From: Cellulomonas sp. S1-8
Lineage (GTDB): Bacteria; Actinomycetota; Actinomycetes; Actinomycetales; Cellulomonadaceae
Length of the DNA: 64,000 nt
Assembly (NCBI RefSeq): GCF_026184235.1
Contig: NZ_CP110806.1
Location: forward strand, 1,860,001 to 1,924,000
Direction: 5' to 3'
In this document: piece by piece, positions 9,801 through 17,391 of the stretch
Numbering within the stretch: position 1 is the first letter of the stretch
How the letters are laid out: the number at the start of each line of letters is the position of its first letter
The notes under the pieces: generated by a model
Databases searched by the model: none
Seen by the model: only the letters and a program-made list of their open reading frames with translations
Told to the model about the DNA's origin: nothing
Position numbers and translations under genes: made by a program

Positions 9801-11929
9801 AGCCCGGCGTCCTCCACGCGCGCGCGGGCACCGGCGTCGGGCAGGGCGCCGATCTCCCGGACCCACGCACCCACGGCCCGCCCGAGCTCGGCGGGCCGCC
9901 CCGGGGCGTCGCCCTTCCAGAACGGCAGGCGGCCCGGGACGCCGGGCGCGGGCGTGACCAGGACGCGGTCCGGCGTGATGTCCTCGATCCGCCACGTGCT
10001 CGACCCGAGCGTGAACGTGTCGCCGACCCGCGACTCGTAGACCATCTCCTCGTCGAGCTCCCCGACGCGCTTGCCCCCGCGGATCCGGCCGCCGGAGCGC
10101 TCGGCGTCGGCCGCGACGTCGCTCGACTCGCCCCCGCCGGCGAGGAACACGCCGAACAGCCCGCGGTCCGGGATCGTGCCGCCGCTCGTCACGGCGAGCC
10201 GCAGCGCGCCCGGCCGCCCGGACAGGACGTCGGCGACGCGGTCCCACACCACGCGCGGGCGCAGCTCGGCGAAGTCCTCCGACGGGTAGCGGCCGGCGAG
10301 CATGTCGAGCACCGCGCGCAGCGTTCCGTCCCCGAGCGTGGCGAAGGGCGCCGAGCGCCGCAGCACCCGCGCGAGGTCGTCGAGCGGCCAGTCGTCGACC
10401 GCCACCATCGCGACGACCTGCTGCGCGAGCACGTCGAGGGGGTTCGCGGGCACCGTCAGCGACTCGAGCTCGCCGGAGCGCATCCGCAGTGCCGTCACCG
10501 CGGCGGGCACCAGCTCGCCGCGGTACGTCGGGAACACCACCCCGCGCGAGACCGCGCCGACCTGGTGCCCCGCGCGCCCGACCCGCTGCAGGCCGCTGGC
10601 GACCGACGGCGGCGCGCCGACCTGCACCACCAGGTCGAGCGCCCCCATGTCGATCCCGAGCTCGAGCGAGCTCGTCGCGACGACGGCGGGCAGCCGGCCC
10701 GCCTTCAGCTCGGACTCCGTGCGCGTGCGCTCGGCGCGGCTCATCGAGCCGTGGTGCGCACGCGCGATCACCGACGTGGCGTCGCGCGTGTCCACGCCCG
10801 CCGACGTGCCCGACTGCCCCGGCACCGCCGCCGCACGCACCGCACCCGGGTCGGGGACGTCCGCGCCGTGCCGCTCGGCCCACACCTCGTTGATGCGCGC
10901 GGTCAGCCGCTCGGCGCCGCGCCGCGAGTTGGTGAAGACGAGCGTCGACCGGTGCGCGGCGACCAGGTCGACGACCCGTTCCTCGACGTGCGGCCAGATC
11001 GACGCGCGCGGCGGGCGCTCGCCCGGTGCGACGGACGACGGCGCCGTGCCCGGGGCCGGGGCGCCGAAGCCCGCGAGGTCCGGGTCGATGCCGGGCCCGC
11101 CGTAGCGGTCGACCGAACCCGGGACCGTCCCTGCGGCGCCGGGCCGCGCAGCGGCGGCGAGGTCGCCCAGGTCGGGGACCGGCACGACGACCTGGACCTC
11201 GATGACCTTCTGCGACGGGGGCTGCACGACGACGACCTGCCGCCCCCCGTCGGCCGGGGTGCGCGCCCCGCCGAGGAAGGCCGCGACCGCGTCGACGGGC
11301 CGCACGGTCGCCGAGAGCCCGACACGCTGCGCCGGGCCCGGACCGCCGTCGGTCTCGAGCAGGTGGTCGAGGCGCTCGAGGCTGACGGCGAGGTGCGCGC
11401 CCCGCTTGGTGCCCGCCACCGCGTGGATCTCGTCGACGATCACCGTGCGGACGCCCGCCAGGCCGCGGCGCGCACCGGACGTCAGGACGAGGTACAGGGA
11501 CTCCGGCGTCGTGATGAGGACGTCGGGCGGCGACGTCGCGAACGCTCGACGCTCGGCGGGCGGGGTGTCGCCCGTCCGCAGGCCGACGCTCACCTCGGGC
11601 AGCGTCCGGCCCTGGCGCGTCGCGGCCTGCCGGATGCCGACGAGAGGTGAGCGCAGGTTCCGCTCCACGTCGGTGGCCAGGGCCTTGAGCGGGGACACGT
11701 ACAGCACGCGGCACCGCTGCGTCGGCTCGGCCGGGGGCTCACCCGTGAGCAGCCCGTCGAGAGCCCACAGGAACGCGGCCAGCGTCTTGCCCGAGCCGGT
11801 GGGCGCGACCACCAGCGCGTGGTCCCCTCCGGCGACGGCCTCCCACGCACCCGTCTGTGCGGCCGTGGGCGCGTCGAAGGCACCCGTGAACCACGCACGG
11901 GTCGGCTCGGAGAAACGGTCGAGCACCAC
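6830..11929 (-). CDS. lhr: Lhr-type ATP-dependent DNA helicase (large)
   Basis: A ~1699-residue superfamily 2 helicase that translocates 3'-to-5' on ssDNA and unwinds DNA:RNA hybrids. The core has Walker A VVAPTGSGKT (about residue 35), TTPESLYL, the DEIH box (VDEIHAVAGTKRG), motif III (GLSATVRPVDAV), and RecA2 motifs (VFTNSRRGAERL, HHGSMSRAERT, SSLELGIDMG, QRVGRAGHQ). A winged helix, beta-barrel and long C-terminal region follow. An insertion rich in Pro/Gly/Ala lies between the RecA domains. I place the start at GTG 11929 (VVLDRFSEPTRAWF), because sequence upstream in that frame is low-complexity and overlaps the divergent DUF3046 gene; GTG 11926 is equally possible. The length is above E. 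coli (1538) and mycobacterial (~1510) Lhr. It is the first gene of the lhr-nei2 operon. Confidence 0.93.
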   Translation of the reverse strand: MVLDRFSEPTRAWFTGAFDAPTAAQTGAWEAVAGGDHALVVAPTGSGKTLAAFLWALDGLLTGEPPAEPTQRCRVLYVSPLKALATDVERNLRSPLVGIRQAATRQGRTLPEVSVGLRTGDTPPAERRAFATSPPDVLITTPESLYLVLTSGARRGLAGVRTVIVDEIHAVAGTKRGAHLAVSLERLDHLLETDGGPGPAQRVGLSATVRPVDAVAAFLGGARTPADGGRQVVVVQPPSQKVIEVQVVVPVPDLGDLAAAARPGAAGTVPGSVDRYGGPGIDPDLAGFGAPAPGTAPSSVAPGERPPRASIWPHVEERVVDLVAAHRSTLVFTNSRRGAERLTARINEVWAERHGADVPDPGAVRAAAVPGQSGTSAGVDTRDATSVIARAHHGSMSRAERTRTESELKAGRLPAVVATSSLELGIDMGALDLVVQVGAPPSVASGLQRVGRAGHQVGAVSRGVVFPTYRGELVPAAVTALRMRSGELESLTVPANPLDVLAQQVVAMVAVDDWPLDDLARVLRRSAPFATLGDGTLRAVLDMLAGRYPSEDFAELRPRVVWDRVADVLSGRPGALRLAVTSGGTIPDRGLFGVFLAGGGESSDVAADAERSGGRIRGGKRVGELDEEMVYESRVGDTFTLGSSTWRIEDITPDRVLVTPAPGVPGRLPFWKGDAPGRPAELGRAVGAWVREIGALPDAGARARVEDAGLDAWAADNLLTYLRDQQAATGQLPSDTVVVVERFRDELGDWRIVLHSPHGARVHAPWALVLAARLRQRYGVDAAAMHADDGIVLRLPDVLDGAVDPEWGQDASGEDRGPRLTLDDLLLDPDEVMTAVRDELGASAMFAARFREAAGRALLLPRRRPDRRQPLWQQRQRAAQLLEVAVRYPDFPILLEAVRECLQDDFDTGALITLMRDIGAGRVRVVEVTTPHPSPFAQSLLFGYTAQFLYEGDAPLAERRAAALTLDPTLLAELLGTGGESQLADLLDPEAVERTEAELAGTAPDRQAGTIEQLADVLRRHGPLPADEVAARTRPEVRDDVPAWLEELAAARRAIRVRLGGQPAGRAEQWAAVEDAGRLRDALGVALPVGVPEVFTEVLPDPLADLLRRHARTHGPFPAAQAAARFGLGIAVVTEVLRRLEASGVLVQGRLRPDVLGGTGDEFCDADVLRRLRQRSLAALRAQVEPVDPQALGVFLPQWQGVQAVGRRPSGLRGVDAVARAVEQLAGFAVPASALETHVLPARVPDYVPAMLDELTSAGEVLWAGHAPLAGHDGLVSLHPAAVADLTLAPVPDLDDPDAPAAERTHRAVLTALEDGGAWFLASLADRVAAVWLDDDAPPDAAGVQAALWDLVWAGRVTNDGLGPLRAWLAGGATAHRTRSAPVRGRPLRPRLGLRAGGRLGLPGASLDVAGARGGARSSGPGAGRWSLLPPREPDVTVRAHALAAQLLDRHGVLTRAVAPAEGIGGRFAGVYRVLSALEQAGQVRRGYFVERLGGSQFALPGAVDRLRSDAEVVDRARERAADRRDAAPAAGPSLPWQDVPPPAWGAPSGPGTWSPGVSDRGGSRQDLPWSVVLAATDPANPYGAALAWPDTPAGRDGARHRPGRKAGALVTLVDGALVLYLERGGRTLLTFTDDPAVLAAAAAALVTTTRDRRSGRLTVERIDGVQVLSSEVLAGPAAAALTAAGFLTTPRGLRLQAS

Positions 11930-11995
11930 CGGGCCATTGTGTCGGCAGGCACCGACACGCGCGCGTCCCCCGTTGCCGGTGGCAGGCTGGGGGGC

Positions 11996-12238
11996 GTGAG
12001 GTATCGCGAGCTGACGCACCTGGTGGACGACGTGCTGGGCCCCGTCCAGGGCCGGCTGATGCTCACCGAGCTCGTGCTCGGCGAGCTGGGGGACCGCACG
12101 GGCGCGGCGGCGCTCGCGGACGGCGCCGAGCCGCGTGACGTCTGGCACGCCCTGTGCGACGCCCTCGGTGTCCCCGAGGCCGCGCGCTGGGGCAGCGACC
12201 CGCACCGCCAGGCCCCGCCGCGGCACGCAGGACGCTGA
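11996..12238 (+). CDS. DUF3046 family protein
   Basis: An 80-residue protein of the actinobacterial DUF3046 family (Rv2738c-like), which is regularly found upstream of recA. The family pattern MRYRELTHLVDDVLGP, LVLGELGDRTGAAAL and EPRDVWHALCDAL is clear. No function is established. GTG 11996 is chosen because the conserved N-terminus begins there. It is divergent from lhr with a 66-nt gap, and begins a plus-strand series running through an alkaline-phosphatase-like gene and a metallo-hydrolase towards recA. The last ~20 residues (WGSDPHRQAPPRHAGR) are not conserved. Confidence 0.85.
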   Translation: MRYRELTHLVDDVLGPVQGRLMLTELVLGELGDRTGAAALADGAEPRDVWHALCDALGVPEAARWGSDPHRQAPPRHAGR

Positions 12239-12272
12239 TCGACGGGGTGGGCGAGCGCGTGGGGGCGGGGAC

Positions 12273-14459
12273 GTGACACCGGACGGCACGGCGCGGACGG
12301 GGGACGACGCGCGACGTCCGGCGGCCGGCGCGCGGCGGCTGCCGCGGGGGGTCGACGTGACCGACGCGCTGCTCTCGCTCGTGGTGACCGCCCTCGGCCT
12401 GGGCGTCGCCGTCGCGGTCGTCGACGGCGTCTCCGCGAGCGCGTGGGGTGTGCTGCTGGCGGCGCTCGCCGTCGCCGTCGGCGACCTGCTCCTGCGGCTG
12501 CCGCTGCGGATCCTGGCCGGCGCCGCGGGGGCGGCCGGAGCGCTCCTGGCCGGGCTGGCCGCGCAGGTGCTCGTCGCGTGGGCCGCGCTGAGCGTGGCCC
12601 CGGGCGTGACGGTGACGTCCGGCTGGGCGGTGCTGTGGGTGCTGCTGCTCACGTCCGTGGTCATGGCCGCCGGACGCCGGTTGTGGGGCTCGAGCGACAA
12701 CTCCTACGTCGTGGCCGACGTCGTGCGCCGCGCGCGGCGTCACGCCCGCGCCGCGGGTGCGTCGGGCACGGGACAGCGACCCCCCGGGCTGCTCGTCGTG
12801 CAGCTCGACGGCGTCAGCGCGCCCGTGCTGGTCCAGGCGGTCGACGCAGGGCTCGTCCCGACGATGCAGCGGTGGGTCGAGTCCGGGACGCACGTGCTCG
12901 ACGCGTGGTGGGCGACGGTGCCCTGCACGACGCCCGCCGCGCACGCCGGCCTGCTGCACGGCGCGGCGGACCAGATCCCCGCGTTCCGCTGGTGGGACCG
13001 CGACCTGGGCCGTCTCGTCGTGACGAACCACCCGTCCGACGCGGCGCTGGTCGAGGAGCGCCTGAGCGACGGTGCGGGCCTGCTGTCCGGCGGGGGCACG
13101 GCGGTCGCGACGATGTTCTCCGGCGACGCCGCGTCGGCGTACGTCGTCATGAGCCGCGGACGCCGGCACGGGCTGGGTCCCGGCCCCGGCTACGCACGCT
13201 TCTTCGCGCGGCCGTTCGTGCTCGCGCGCGCCGTGACCGTCACCGTCGGCGAGGGGGTCAAGGAGCTGTACCAGGCCCGGCGCCAGGCGGTGTACGACGT
13301 GCGGCCGCGGGTGGCGCGCGGGGGCTGGTACGTGATCCTGCGGGCCGTGACCAACGTGCTCCTGCGCGACCTGGCGACGTCGCTCGTCGCGGACGCGCTC
13401 GTGCGCGGGGACCCGACCGTGTTCGTCGACCTCGTCGACTACGACGAGGTCGCGCACCACGCGGGGCCGACGCGGCCCGAGTCCCTGCGCTCGCTCGAGG
13501 GCCTCGACCAGGTGCTGCGCGTCCTGGACGAGGTCGCGCGGGTCGCCCCCCGCGACTACGACGTCGTGGTGCTGTCGGACCACGGGCAGACCCTCGGTGC
13601 GACCTTCGAGCAGGTCGAGGGCAGGTCCCTGCTGGACACGGTGCGCGCGCTCATGGCGGAGCCGGGGCTGCGCGGCGTCGAGAGTGCCGACGGCGAGGAG
13701 TGGGGTCCGCTCAACACGCTGCTCAGCAGCGTCCTGGGCCGCCCCGGGGACCCGGTCGTGCTGGGGCCGGACGCCGCCGCGGACCGGCGCCGGCGGCGCA
13801 CGCGCCGGGCGGACGGCCAGCCGGGCGGCGGCGAGCGCGGGCGTGCCGCGGACGCCCGTGAGCCCGAGCAGCCCGTGCCCGACGTCGTCGTGGTGGGATC
13901 GGGCAACCTCGGGCTCGTGTGGTTCCCGGACGCTCCCGACCGGCTCCTCCTGGAGGACCTGCAGGAGCGCTGGCCGGGCCTGGTCCCGGGACTGGCCGCG
14001 CGGCCCGCCGTGGGGGTCGTGGTGGTCGACACGCAGGCCCGTGGCCTCGTCGCCGTCGGTGCCGGGGGGCTGCGCCTGCTGGAGGCCGACGGCGACGTCG
14101 TCGAGGGCGACGACCCGCTCGCGCCCTACCCGTCGCGGGCGCGTGCCGACCTCGTGCGCGCGGCCCGGCTGCCGCACACCGGCGACCTGCTGCTCGTGTC
14201 CTCCGTCGGGCCGCGGGGCCAGGTGCACGCGTTCGAGGGGCAGGTCGGCTCGCACGGGGGCCTCGGCGGCGACCAGAACCTCGCGTTCCTGCTGCACCCG
14301 GCCGACCTCGTGGTCGACGACGCGCGCTGCGAGGACGTCGACGGGCGACGCGTGCTCGTCGGGCCGGACGCCGTGCACGCCCAGCTCGTCGCGTGGCTCG
14401 TCGAGCGCGGGGTGCGTGCGGCAGCCGTCGCCGACGTGCGCCCGCGGGAGGACGCGTGA
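12273..14459 (+). CDS. Membrane-anchored alkaline phosphatase superfamily protein with holin-like N-terminus
   Basis: A 728-residue protein. The first ~140 residues form four hydrophobic segments (VTDALLSLVVTALGLGVAV, GVLLAALAVAVGDLLL, ILAGAAGAAGALLAGL, VLWVLLLTSVVMAAG) like the superfamily IV phage-holin domain. The rest is an alkaline phosphatase/nucleotide pyrophosphatase fold with a near-complete metal set: VVQLDG (Asp), PCTTPAAHAGLLHG (likely Thr nucleophile), VDYDEVAHHAGP, VLSDHGQTLG and QVGSHGG. It probably hydrolyses a phosphoester or phosphodiester at the membrane face; the substrate is unknown. An Arg-rich insertion (about residues 508-530) splits the catalytic domain. The stop overlaps the start of the next gene (GTGA). 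I see no reason to call it a phage gene. Confidence 0.85.
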   Translation: MTPDGTARTGDDARRPAAGARRLPRGVDVTDALLSLVVTALGLGVAVAVVDGVSASAWGVLLAALAVAVGDLLLRLPLRILAGAAGAAGALLAGLAAQVLVAWAALSVAPGVTVTSGWAVLWVLLLTSVVMAAGRRLWGSSDNSYVVADVVRRARRHARAAGASGTGQRPPGLLVVQLDGVSAPVLVQAVDAGLVPTMQRWVESGTHVLDAWWATVPCTTPAAHAGLLHGAADQIPAFRWWDRDLGRLVVTNHPSDAALVEERLSDGAGLLSGGGTAVATMFSGDAASAYVVMSRGRRHGLGPGPGYARFFARPFVLARAVTVTVGEGVKELYQARRQAVYDVRPRVARGGWYVILRAVTNVLLRDLATSLVADALVRGDPTVFVDLVDYDEVAHHAGPTRPESLRSLEGLDQVLRVLDEVARVAPRDYDVVVLSDHGQTLGATFEQVEGRSLLDTVRALMAEPGLRGVESADGEEWGPLNTLLSSVLGRPGDPVVLGPDAAADRRRRRTRRADGQPGGGERGRAADAREPEQPVPDVVVVGSGNLGLVWFPDAPDRLLLEDLQERWPGLVPGLAARPAVGVVVVDTQARGLVAVGAGGLRLLEADGDVVEGDDPLAPYPSRARADLVRAARLPHTGDLLLVSSVGPRGQVHAFEGQVGSHGGLGGDQNLAFLLHPADLVVDDARCEDVDGRRVLVGPDAVHAQLVAWLVERGVRAAAVADVRPREDA

Positions 14460-15262
14460 GCGTGCACGCGCGGTGGCTGGGGCACGCGACGGTCGTCCTG
14501 GACGTGGGCGGTGTGCGGATCGTGACGGACCCGCTGCTGCGCAGGCACGCGGGGGTGCTGCGGCGGCGCGGCGACCGCGCCCCGCTCCCGTCGGAGTGGC
14601 GCGGGGCCGACGCCGCGCTCGTGTCGCACCTGCACCACGACCACGCCGAGCTGGGCTCGCTGCGGATGCTCGGACCGGTGCCGGTGCTCGCGGCGCCGTC
14701 GAGCGCGCGCTGGCTCGGCGACCACGGGCTGCACGGCGTCGGTGTGGCGCAGGGGGAGTGGCACACGCTTGCTGCCGGGGACGTGCAGGTGCGCACGGTG
14801 CCCGCCGAGCACGGGCACCGGCCCATGCCGCACCGCCCCAACGCCGCGACGGGGTTCGTCGTGCGTGGCGGCGGGCTCACCGTGTGGTTCGCGGGGGACA
14901 CCGGCCCGTTCCCGGGTCTGGCGCGCGTGCCGGAGCTCGCCGGTGCGCCCGTCGACCTCGCGCTGGTCCCGGTCGGGGGCTGGGGGCCGCGGCTGTCGGG
15001 CGGCCACCTCGACCCCGTCGAGGCGGCGCGGGTGTGCGCGCTGGTCGGCGCCCGCGTCGCGGTGCCCGTGCACTGGGGGACGCTGCACGCGCCGGCGTCG
15101 CGCCGCCTGCCGCCGGGTTGGATGGACCGGGCGGGCCGGGCGTTCGAGGCGGCGGTCCACCGCGTCGCGCCGCACGTGGAGCCGCGCGTGCTCGCACCCG
15201 GCGAGGTGACCGAGGTGACCGAGGTGACCGAGGTGGACGCGGGGCGACCCGGACGGACATGA
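14456..15262 (+). CDS. Metallo-beta-lactamase-fold hydrolase (UlaG/NAPE-PLD-like)
   Basis: A 268-residue MBL-fold metal hydrolase. Motifs: WLGHATVVLD at the N-terminus, DPLL, the metal site SHLHHDHAEL (HxHxDH), PAEHGHRP, WFAGDTGPF and VPVHWGTLH. This set resembles the N-acyl-phosphatidylethanolamine phospholipase D / UlaG-like group, acting on phosphodiesters or lactones, but the substrate cannot be read from sequence. The GTG start overlaps the stop of the alkaline-phosphatase-like gene, so the two are probably translated together and may act on related substrates. The C-terminus contains a short repeat, EVT three times, encoded by a 9-bp tandem repeat. recA begins 218 nt downstream from a separate SOS promoter. 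Confidence 0.87.
   Translation: MSVHARWLGHATVVLDVGGVRIVTDPLLRRHAGVLRRRGDRAPLPSEWRGADAALVSHLHHDHAELGSLRMLGPVPVLAAPSSARWLGDHGLHGVGVAQGEWHTLAAGDVQVRTVPAEHGHRPMPHRPNAATGFVVRGGGLTVWFAGDTGPFPGLARVPELAGAPVDLALVPVGGWGPRLSGGHLDPVEAARVCALVGARVAVPVHWGTLHAPASRRLPPGWMDRAGRAFEAAVHRVAPHVEPRVLAPGEVTEVTEVTEVDAGRPGRT
15203..15235 (+). repeat. 9-bp tandem repeat in the 3' end of the MBL gene
   Basis: Three full copies plus six bases of GAGGTGACC run head to tail, encoding EVT repeats near the protein's C-terminus. The unit is a multiple of three, so slippage would change length without a frameshift. Confidence 0.85.
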
Positions 15263-15289
15263 CGACACGCCGCGTGTCGGGTTGCGTGA

Positions 15290-15305
15290 TCGAACACCTG
15301 TTCGG
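15290..15305. promoter_or_regulatory. LexA-binding SOS box of recA
   Basis: TCGAAC-ACCT-GTTCGG matches the actinobacterial SOS consensus TCGAAC-N4-GTTCGA with one end mismatch. It lies 176 bp before the recA ATG. TTGCGT (15282-15287) and TACCGT (15307-15312) flank it as possible -35 and -10 elements with a longish 19-bp spacer, so bound LexA would block the promoter. Confidence 0.88.
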
Positions 15306-15480
15306 CTACCGTGGTCACTGGTGACGCGGTCGAACCGACCACAGCCCCGCCCGGCGACGAGCCGGTCCACGGGTCCGCGGGCGGTCCGGTCGAGATGTCG
15401 GTGGTCGGGCATAGCGTCGCCGCGACAAGACCAGCCCCCGCAGGAGCAGCACGACGCTGCACGAGACGACGAGGTGGACC

Positions 15481-16518
15481 ATGCCCGCTCCGGACCGCGC
15501 GAAGGCCCTCGAGGCCGCACTCAGCCAGATCGACCGCCAGTTCGGCAAGGGGTCGGTCATGCGCCTCGGCGACGACGGCCGTGCGCCGGTCGAGGTGATC
15601 CCGACCGGCTCCATCGCGCTCGACGTCGCGCTCGGCATCGGCGGCCTGCCGCGCGGGCGCGTCGTCGAGGTGTACGGGCCGGAGTCCTCCGGCAAGTCGA
15701 CCCTCGCGCTGCACGCGGTCGCCAACGCCCAGAGGGCCGGCGGCATCGCCGCGTTCATCGACGCCGAGCACGCCCTCGACCCCGAGTACGCCAAGAAGCT
15801 GGGCGTCGACACCGACGCGCTGCTCGTCTCGCAGCCGGACAACGGCGAGCAGGCGCTCGAGATCATGGACACCCTGATCCGCTCGGGCGCGATCGACATC
15901 ATCGTCATCGACTCGGTCGCGGCCCTGGTGCCGAAGGCCGAGATCGAGGGCGAGATGGGGGACTCGCACGTGGGTCTGCAGGCGCGGCTCATGTCGCAGG
16001 CGCTGCGCAAGATCACCGGCGCGCTCAACGCGTCGGGGACCACGGCGATCTTCATCAACCAGCTGCGCGAGAAGATCGGCGTGTTCTTCGGCAGCCCCGA
16101 GACCACGACCGGTGGCAAGGCGCTCAAGTTCTACGCGTCGATCCGCCTGGACATCCGCCGCATCGAGACCCTCAAGGAGGGCACCGAGGCGGTCGGCAAC
16201 CGCACGCGCGTCAAGGTCGTCAAGAACAAGATGGCCCCGCCGTTCAAGCAGGCCGAGTTCGACATCCTCTACGGCGTCGGGATCTCCCGCGAGGGCTCGC
16301 TCATCGACATGGGCGTCGAGCACGGCTTCGTCCGCAAGTCGGGTGCGTGGTTCACGTACGAGGGCGACCAGCTGGGCCAGGGCAAGGAGAACGCGCGCAA
16401 GTTCCTGCGCGACAACCCGGACCTGGCCAACGAGCTGGACAAGAAGATCCTCGAGAAGCTCGGCATCGGCGCGAAGGTCGACGCCCCCGCCGACGCCCCG
16501 GTCGCCGTCGACTTCTGA
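15481..16518 (+). CDS. recA: Recombinase RecA
   Basis: A 345-residue RecA that forms ATP-dependent filaments on ssDNA, catalyses strand exchange and triggers LexA self-cleavage. Walker A is GPESSGKST (about residues 66-74), [13 protein letters not shown] carries the catalytic glutamate, Walker B is [12 protein letters not shown], and loop L2 is [21 protein letters not shown]. There is no intein, unlike in M. tuberculosis. The ATG follows the 5' region carrying the SOS box at 15290-15305, and recX follows after 5 nt, the usual arrangement in which RecX limits filament growth. The last ~15 residues are Ala/Pro/Asp-rich. Confidence 0.99.
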   Translation: MPAPDRAKALEAALSQIDRQFGKGSVMRLGDDGRAPVEVIPTGSIALDVALGIGGLPRGRVVEVYGPESSGKSTLALHAVANAQRAGGIAAFIDAEHALDPEYAKKLGVDTDALLVSQPDNGEQALEIMDTLIRSGAIDIIVIDSVAALVPKAEIEGEMGDSHVGLQARLMSQALRKITGALNASGTTAIFINQLREKIGVFFGSPETTTGGKALKFYASIRLDIRRIETLKEGTEAVGNRTRVKVVKNKMAPPFKQAEFDILYGVGISREGSLIDMGVEHGFVRKSGAWFTYEGDQLGQGKENARKFLRDNPDLANELDKKILEKLGIGAKVDAPADAPVAVDF

Positions 16519-16523
16519 CCGGC

Positions 16524-17123
16524 ATGGGAGAGCTCACCGGCCGGCCCGCGGCACGTCGCCGCGGCCGGCCGGTCTCCGAGCCACCGGAGGACGGCCCGAC
16601 GGCGCAGGACGCCGAGCCTGATCCGGAGTCCGTCGCGCGGGCGATCGTGCTGCGGCGCCTCACGGGCGCGCCACAGTCGCGGGCACAGCTCGCGGACGCT
16701 CTCGCGCGGCGCGACGTCCCGGAGGGCGTCGCCTCCCGCGTGCTCGACCGGTTCACGGCCGTCGGCCTGATCGACGACCAGGAGTACGCGCGCATCCTCG
16801 TGCGATCGCGGCACACCGAGCGTGGCCTGTCGCGACGGGCACTCGGTGTCGAGCTGCGACGCAAGGGCATCGACGACGAGATCGCGGCGGTCGCCCTCGA
16901 GGACGTCGACGACGCCGACGAGGAGCGAGCCGCGCGCGACCTGGTGCAGCGACGGCTGCGCTCCACCGCCGGGCTCGAGACGGCGGTGCGCATCCGGCGC
17001 ACCTACGGCGCCCTGGGCCGCCGCGGGTACGCCTCCGGGCTCGTGGCACGGCTGGTGCGCGAGGAGCTCGCGCGCGAAGGCGCCGACGTCGATCCGGAAG
17101 GCGCCGACGACGGACGCGGGTGA
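16524..17123 (+). CDS. recX: Regulatory protein RecX
   Basis: A 199-residue RecX, which binds in the RecA filament groove and inhibits its ATPase and strand exchange. The body consists of repeated three-helix units: ARAIVLRRLTGAPQSRAQLADAL, VASRVLDRFTAVGLIDDQEYARILVRSR, and SRRALGVELRRKGI. An Ala/Pro/Glu-rich N-terminus of ~35 residues precedes the conserved part. ATG 16524 lies 5 nt after recA, indicating cotranscription and SOS induction together with recA. A start nearer the conserved region is possible. Confidence 0.93.
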   Translation: MGELTGRPAARRRGRPVSEPPEDGPTAQDAEPDPESVARAIVLRRLTGAPQSRAQLADALARRDVPEGVASRVLDRFTAVGLIDDQEYARILVRSRHTERGLSRRALGVELRRKGIDDEIAAVALEDVDDADEERAARDLVQRRLRSTAGLETAVRIRRTYGALGRRGYASGLVARLVREELAREGADVDPEGADDGRG

Positions 17124-17391
17124 CATCCGGACCGGACCTGCCGGGATCACCCTGTGCGTGCGACCGTCCCCGACGTGAGCGGACCGGCGATCTCCGAGGT
17201 CGGCGTCACGCGTGCCCACCTGGCCCAGGAGGTCGTCGCGGGGGAGCAGGCGCGGTGCAGGTGCGGCCCGGTGGGGGACCCGCCAGGGGGACCGTCGACG
17301 CCTGACCGGGCGCGGCGGCACGGGACGGACGGGCCGACCACCCACAATGGGGGTGACGGCACCCAGCGCGGGCGCCACGTCGGGAGGTGCT

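Noticed and set aside
6614..11650. 1678-residue plus-strand open frame opposite lhr
   Set aside because: Composition is Arg/His/Gly/Val-rich without any domain; the minus strand encodes complete Lhr motifs over the same bases.
12273..12700. Prophage remnant because of the holin-like helices
   Set aside because: No other phage genes, integrase or att-like repeats are near; the domain is fused to a host-type phosphatase.
13723..16323. Minus-strand open frame opposite recA and the phosphatase gene
   Set aside because: Antisense shadow; recA on the plus strand is certain.
15481..16518. RecA intein
   Set aside because: The protein is 345 residues with uninterrupted motifs; there is no insertion.
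17154..17391. Possible small gene in the recX-rny gap
   Set aside because: The open frame runs out of phase into rny, has no ribosome site and no family resemblance; the 268-nt gap looks like leader sequence.
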